DNA of 64,000 nt from Selaginella moellendorffii (lineage: Eukaryota; Streptophyta; Lycopodiopsida; Selaginellales; Selaginellaceae): assembly GCF_000143415.4 (NCBI RefSeq), contig NW_003314354.1:593343-657342 (forward strand), read 5' to 3'. A model generated the notes under the pieces. It did not search any database. It was not told where the DNA came from and worked only from the letters and a program-made list of their open reading frames with translations. The translations under genes and the position numbers were made by a program. Below are positions 60,961-64,000 of this stretch, one piece after another. The stretch's first letter is position 1; each line of letters starts with the position of its first letter.

Positions 60961-63044
60961 TATTATTCTAATTTTTATATGATACTTTATTTAATGTTAC
61001 ATAATAACTTATCAAGACTTAATAAAACATAAGATTATTTTCTTTTTTTATTTACATTGTTGTATCAAGATTATCATTTGTGAATAACATGTTATTATTG
61101 TATTTTATCCTTTCTACCTCTTCATTCTCTTGTATTATAAATTAGATTGTTTTAAATATTTATAAAATTAGATCTAGCATATTACAATATTCATGAATAT
61201 ATTTTATATATGTTTTTGACATTAAATTTTATAACAGTATCCAAACTATAAAAAATAAAAAGAAAACTATAAAAAAGAACACCTGTAGAAACATGGGAGT
61301 TTATATGGGACCTATAAAAAACAGAGATATAAGAGCCATCCTAAAAAGTATTTTCCTCCTAAAAGTTTTTGAATGTAAAATTGAAATGGTTCAAAAGATT
61401 CAAAATACATAAGAAAACATTTTGAATCTGTATATATCTCACATCACAATATGCTCTCATTGTTGTGATATAGAAAACTTATATATAGCTTGTAATCAAC
61501 ATTTTCTGAATAATAAATATTTGACATAGCTTATTTCTGAGTTATACTGCTGCTCTGAGTATTGATTGATTGATTCTTATAGTTTGGAGTATAGTGTGCT
61601 CAACTGATACACTATTACTTTTTATTTTAATTTAATAGCTATATATTTTTTGTTTAGGATTATCTATGCTAAATGTTTGTAGTCTTTTTATACAAGGGTC
61701 ATGGTGTCTTCAAGGTACCTTAGATTATCAACATCAAAAAACATTTGTGCTTGCTTCAGCCACCAAAAGAATGCAGTTTTGAGTGTCTAAAAGAAGCTCT
61801 AGTGGGATAATCACAGTATGCTTTCATTCATTTCCAATATCTACAATTGCATGGGGAGCTCAAATTCTTACAGTCCATATTGTGTTATGTCATTTAATAA
61901 TGTGGCAAAGTATAACTGGGTCATCTTCCTCTGTTTTGAATTTAAATCTCTAGTCATACATTTGTCTATAATTATACTTATATTTATTCTAATTAATTAT
62001 GAACTACCATTTAAATTTGCAAGTTTTATTCACTATAAAATATATAATAGAATATGCATTCAAATATCAGATAATATGATTTGATAATAATGATATATAT
62101 TTTATCCAATGGTAACATGTAAAAATGCCATATCCCATACATGTCCATATTTGTCTTTATACAACTGTAGCAAAATTATGTTCAGTACCTTGAGATAGGT
62201 GAGATACCTTCAATAATTACAATAGATGCAAATCAAAATAATTTTTTCTTACCATAATTCCTTTCATTCACTTAATTTGAGCATACTGGATTAGATATGG
62301 CAATTTATCATCACATATGAGTCTTTAATTGTCTGTGTTGAAATTTAAAAATGTTTAAAGTCGTAATAATGTTTAAAAACAACTCTCAAACACAACCTAA
62401 ATAATAAGTTAAGCTTACTCTTATTAAAAGCTTGACTTTAGCAACTCATTGCTATATAGCCAAATATATCAATTTATTTGATTGGAAATGAATGGAATGA
62501 AATTACTTGCATAGAAAGATATGTGAATTTATGGTTCATGAGAATTATGCAGCATAAAACTCAAGGATCAATCTAGCCAAGTAGCACTATAGTTTTATGT
62601 TTGCAAGTTATAACTTTCTTGCCAGGTCTGGAGCTTTGCTTGGAGCTTGCAAGATTTACAGTGACTTTAGTATTGGTAAATGACGTGAAGCATTTTTTTA
62701 GCTGTTTTAGCAAAGATTTGGCAAAAACACGATTAAATTGTAGCAAGTCCCAACAGATTTGATTTTTTATTTGAATTTTGAGCTCTTTCATAAGATTCCT
62801 GAAAAGCATCAAAAGATCATGGAATACCGTTGAAATAAACCAGCTTACTTTCCTATCCAAACTCTAGGAATTTGTAAAACCGTCACCATCAAACCAGTAG
62901 CGAATCACAATATTTCCAAAGTGGAATCTGGAAGAGAAAAGCATTGGCGATGCTAAGATTTCCTTACCAAAGCTCCAGTTGCCCCAGCATTCTCAAAGCG
63001 CTTGCAGGAGATGTTGCAAGCCTCAAGCTACCCCACTTCACACT

Positions 63045-63945
63045 CTCAAGTTGCGACATGACCACCTATCGATGTTGGACTCGTTTGTGGACACCACCTA
63101 ACAAGAAAAGAACAAGTGAAAGCAACGAGAAAGCACTTCACAGTTTAAACCCTCTTCGTGGCAGGCCTGTAGCTTTTGCATCATAGAAGTGTAAAGTAGG
63201 GACCATGTATTAGCACCCACTCTGCAAAAGAGAGTCGATTAGGAAGAATTCTAGCAGTGTATCACCTTTTCATGTCAGTGTTCACAAGGCAGCTGTCAAA
63301 GTTGAAAGCTGCAACCTCGTCTGACAACGTTCCACTATTATCTTGAGTAAAGGTACCGTGATCCTGTGCATTATCGTAAGAGAAGCTTACATTGTTCACG
63401 AGTAAAATGACTCCCAACGGGCAGAGATGCATCCTATGCGTCTTGAAAGATGAATACAATCAAAAGCGTTAAATGCAAAACGCAAACCTTGTAGCAGTAG
63501 AGAACTGAGATGGCTCAAAACTGGACAACTTCACATGCCAAAGCTGTCGAGTTTCCCTCGGCACGACAGCTTTCCCCTCAGAGACAAATCTTTTTACAGC
63601 TCACTTCTCCCTGTAGCATATCCTTCATAATAGTTTGATCCGAAGCCTGTACAAATCAGAAAGCTCTCTTGTCTCATCGCATTCTGCAAAAAAAAAAAAA
63701 AAAAGTACTTTCAATGCAGCGAACGCCCACAACAGGAGAGCTTGGATCTCCAAAATGCATTTGGAGTGATGCCTTCCACAAGAAGAAGAAAAGAAAAAAA
63801 TTGCTAGAAAAGAATGAAAATCTTTACCAGTCATGTCAATTCCAACACCCTTGCTCACAATGCCGATCGCCCTTGCCAATTTTGAGCTTGCAAAGCTTGC
63901 ACAGCAACCTACCAATTTCACATACTCAACAACGAAGCCCGCCAT
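63045..63945 (-). pseudogene. Truncated relic of a zinc-finger DNA 3-prime-phosphatase (ZDP/PNKP family)
   Basis: Plant ZDP joins PARP-type zinc fingers to a PNKP-like phosphatase that cleans 3-prime ends in DNA repair. From ATG 63,945 the minus strand reads FVVEYVKL then SKLARAIGIVSKGVGIDMT, like the start of a PARP-type finger, but the CxxC cysteines are not kept (GCCASFASS). Later short exons give SDEVAAFNFDSCLVNTDMKR (the phosphatase DxD region, normally FDFDGCL), VGANTWSLLYTSMMQKLQA and, after an intron, TNESNIDRW near 63,065-63,090. Splice-like GT/AG borders remain (for example after DMKR). Similarity stops near 63,045; the rest of the phosphatase is missing, and joining frames near 63,480-63,660 are unclear. 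Confidence 0.75.
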
Positions 63946-64000
63946 CCAAGCATTACATTACATTATAGGCTATTTATAAAGGTCATGAGGGCCTACATAG
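63946..64000. other. Window edge
   Basis: Fifty-five bases upstream of the ZDP-like relic; nothing recognised. Confidence 0.5.

Larger units (their letters stand above)
55761..63044. other. AT-rich desert without recognised genes
   Basis: Mostly very AT-rich. 58,400-60,400 is less AT-rich, but its short ORFs (for example 60,045-60,350, minus) match nothing I recognise. It contains the assembly gap and the second copy of the dispersed repeat. Confidence 0.65.

Noticed and set aside
62573-62860. 95-codon ORF, minus, as a continuation of the ZDP-like relic
   Set aside because: Its sequence does not resemble the missing phosphatase part and sits in AT-rich DNA.

Overview
This window looks like nuclear DNA of a seed-free vascular plant, most likely a Selaginella-type lycophyte (inference). 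The evidence is plant-specific genes (a SPIKE1 DOCK-family exchange factor and a GH35 beta-galactosidase) cut by very short introns of about 40-70 bp, next to two genes of lineages with flagellated sperm (a CEP44 centriole protein and a fused phosphodiesterase-adenylyl cyclase of the CAPE type). Long AT-rich, repeat-filled stretches fill the rest.

Bases 1-20,100 form a compact gene island. SPIKE1 (minus, start 4955, running off the left edge) and beta-galactosidase (plus, 5323-8377) diverge from a 367-bp gap. PrimPol (plus, 8498-10312) follows only 120 bp after the beta-galactosidase stop. A broken alpha-tubulin copy lies opposite at 10,400-11,674. CEP44 (minus, 13,134-15,248) and CAPE (plus, 15,451-20,091) diverge from a gap of only 202 bp. 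I rebuilt exons by hand for SPIKE1 (26 exons, 1206 residues in the window), beta-galactosidase (18 exons, 722 aa), PrimPol (11 exons, 440 aa) and CAPE (about 16 exons, about 1292 aa). CAPE has one site, 17,771-17,794, where two in-frame stops sit in a gap too short to be a normal intron.

Bases 20,100-45,300 are an AT-rich desert followed by a graveyard. It holds a P450 relic, a decayed Helitron with a recognisable 3-prime hairpin end and a deleted HUH motif, an acyl-CoA-binding/kelch relic, and several overlapping minus-strand Ty3/gypsy relics, including a chromodomain-bearing chromovirus. An inverted, eroded copy of the large LTR family described next is also present.

Bases 45,321-55,100 are a young-looking, non-coding LTR retrotransposon (LARD-like). 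It has LTRs of about 1.9 kb, a 5-bp target duplication TCATC, a tRNA-Met-type primer site, and a solo LTR of the same family nested inside it with its own duplication ATAGC. Each LTR carries a 0.6-0.7-kb GAGTCC/GAGATGG array that is open in several frames on both strands and produces spurious long ORFs. The internal region carries two tRNA T-arm-like hairpins.

Bases 55,101-64,000 are AT-rich with a 100-N gap (57,541-57,640). They end in a truncated relic of a zinc-finger DNA 3-prime-phosphatase (ZDP/PNKP family) at 63,045-63,945. All identifications come from reading motifs by eye; no database search was run.
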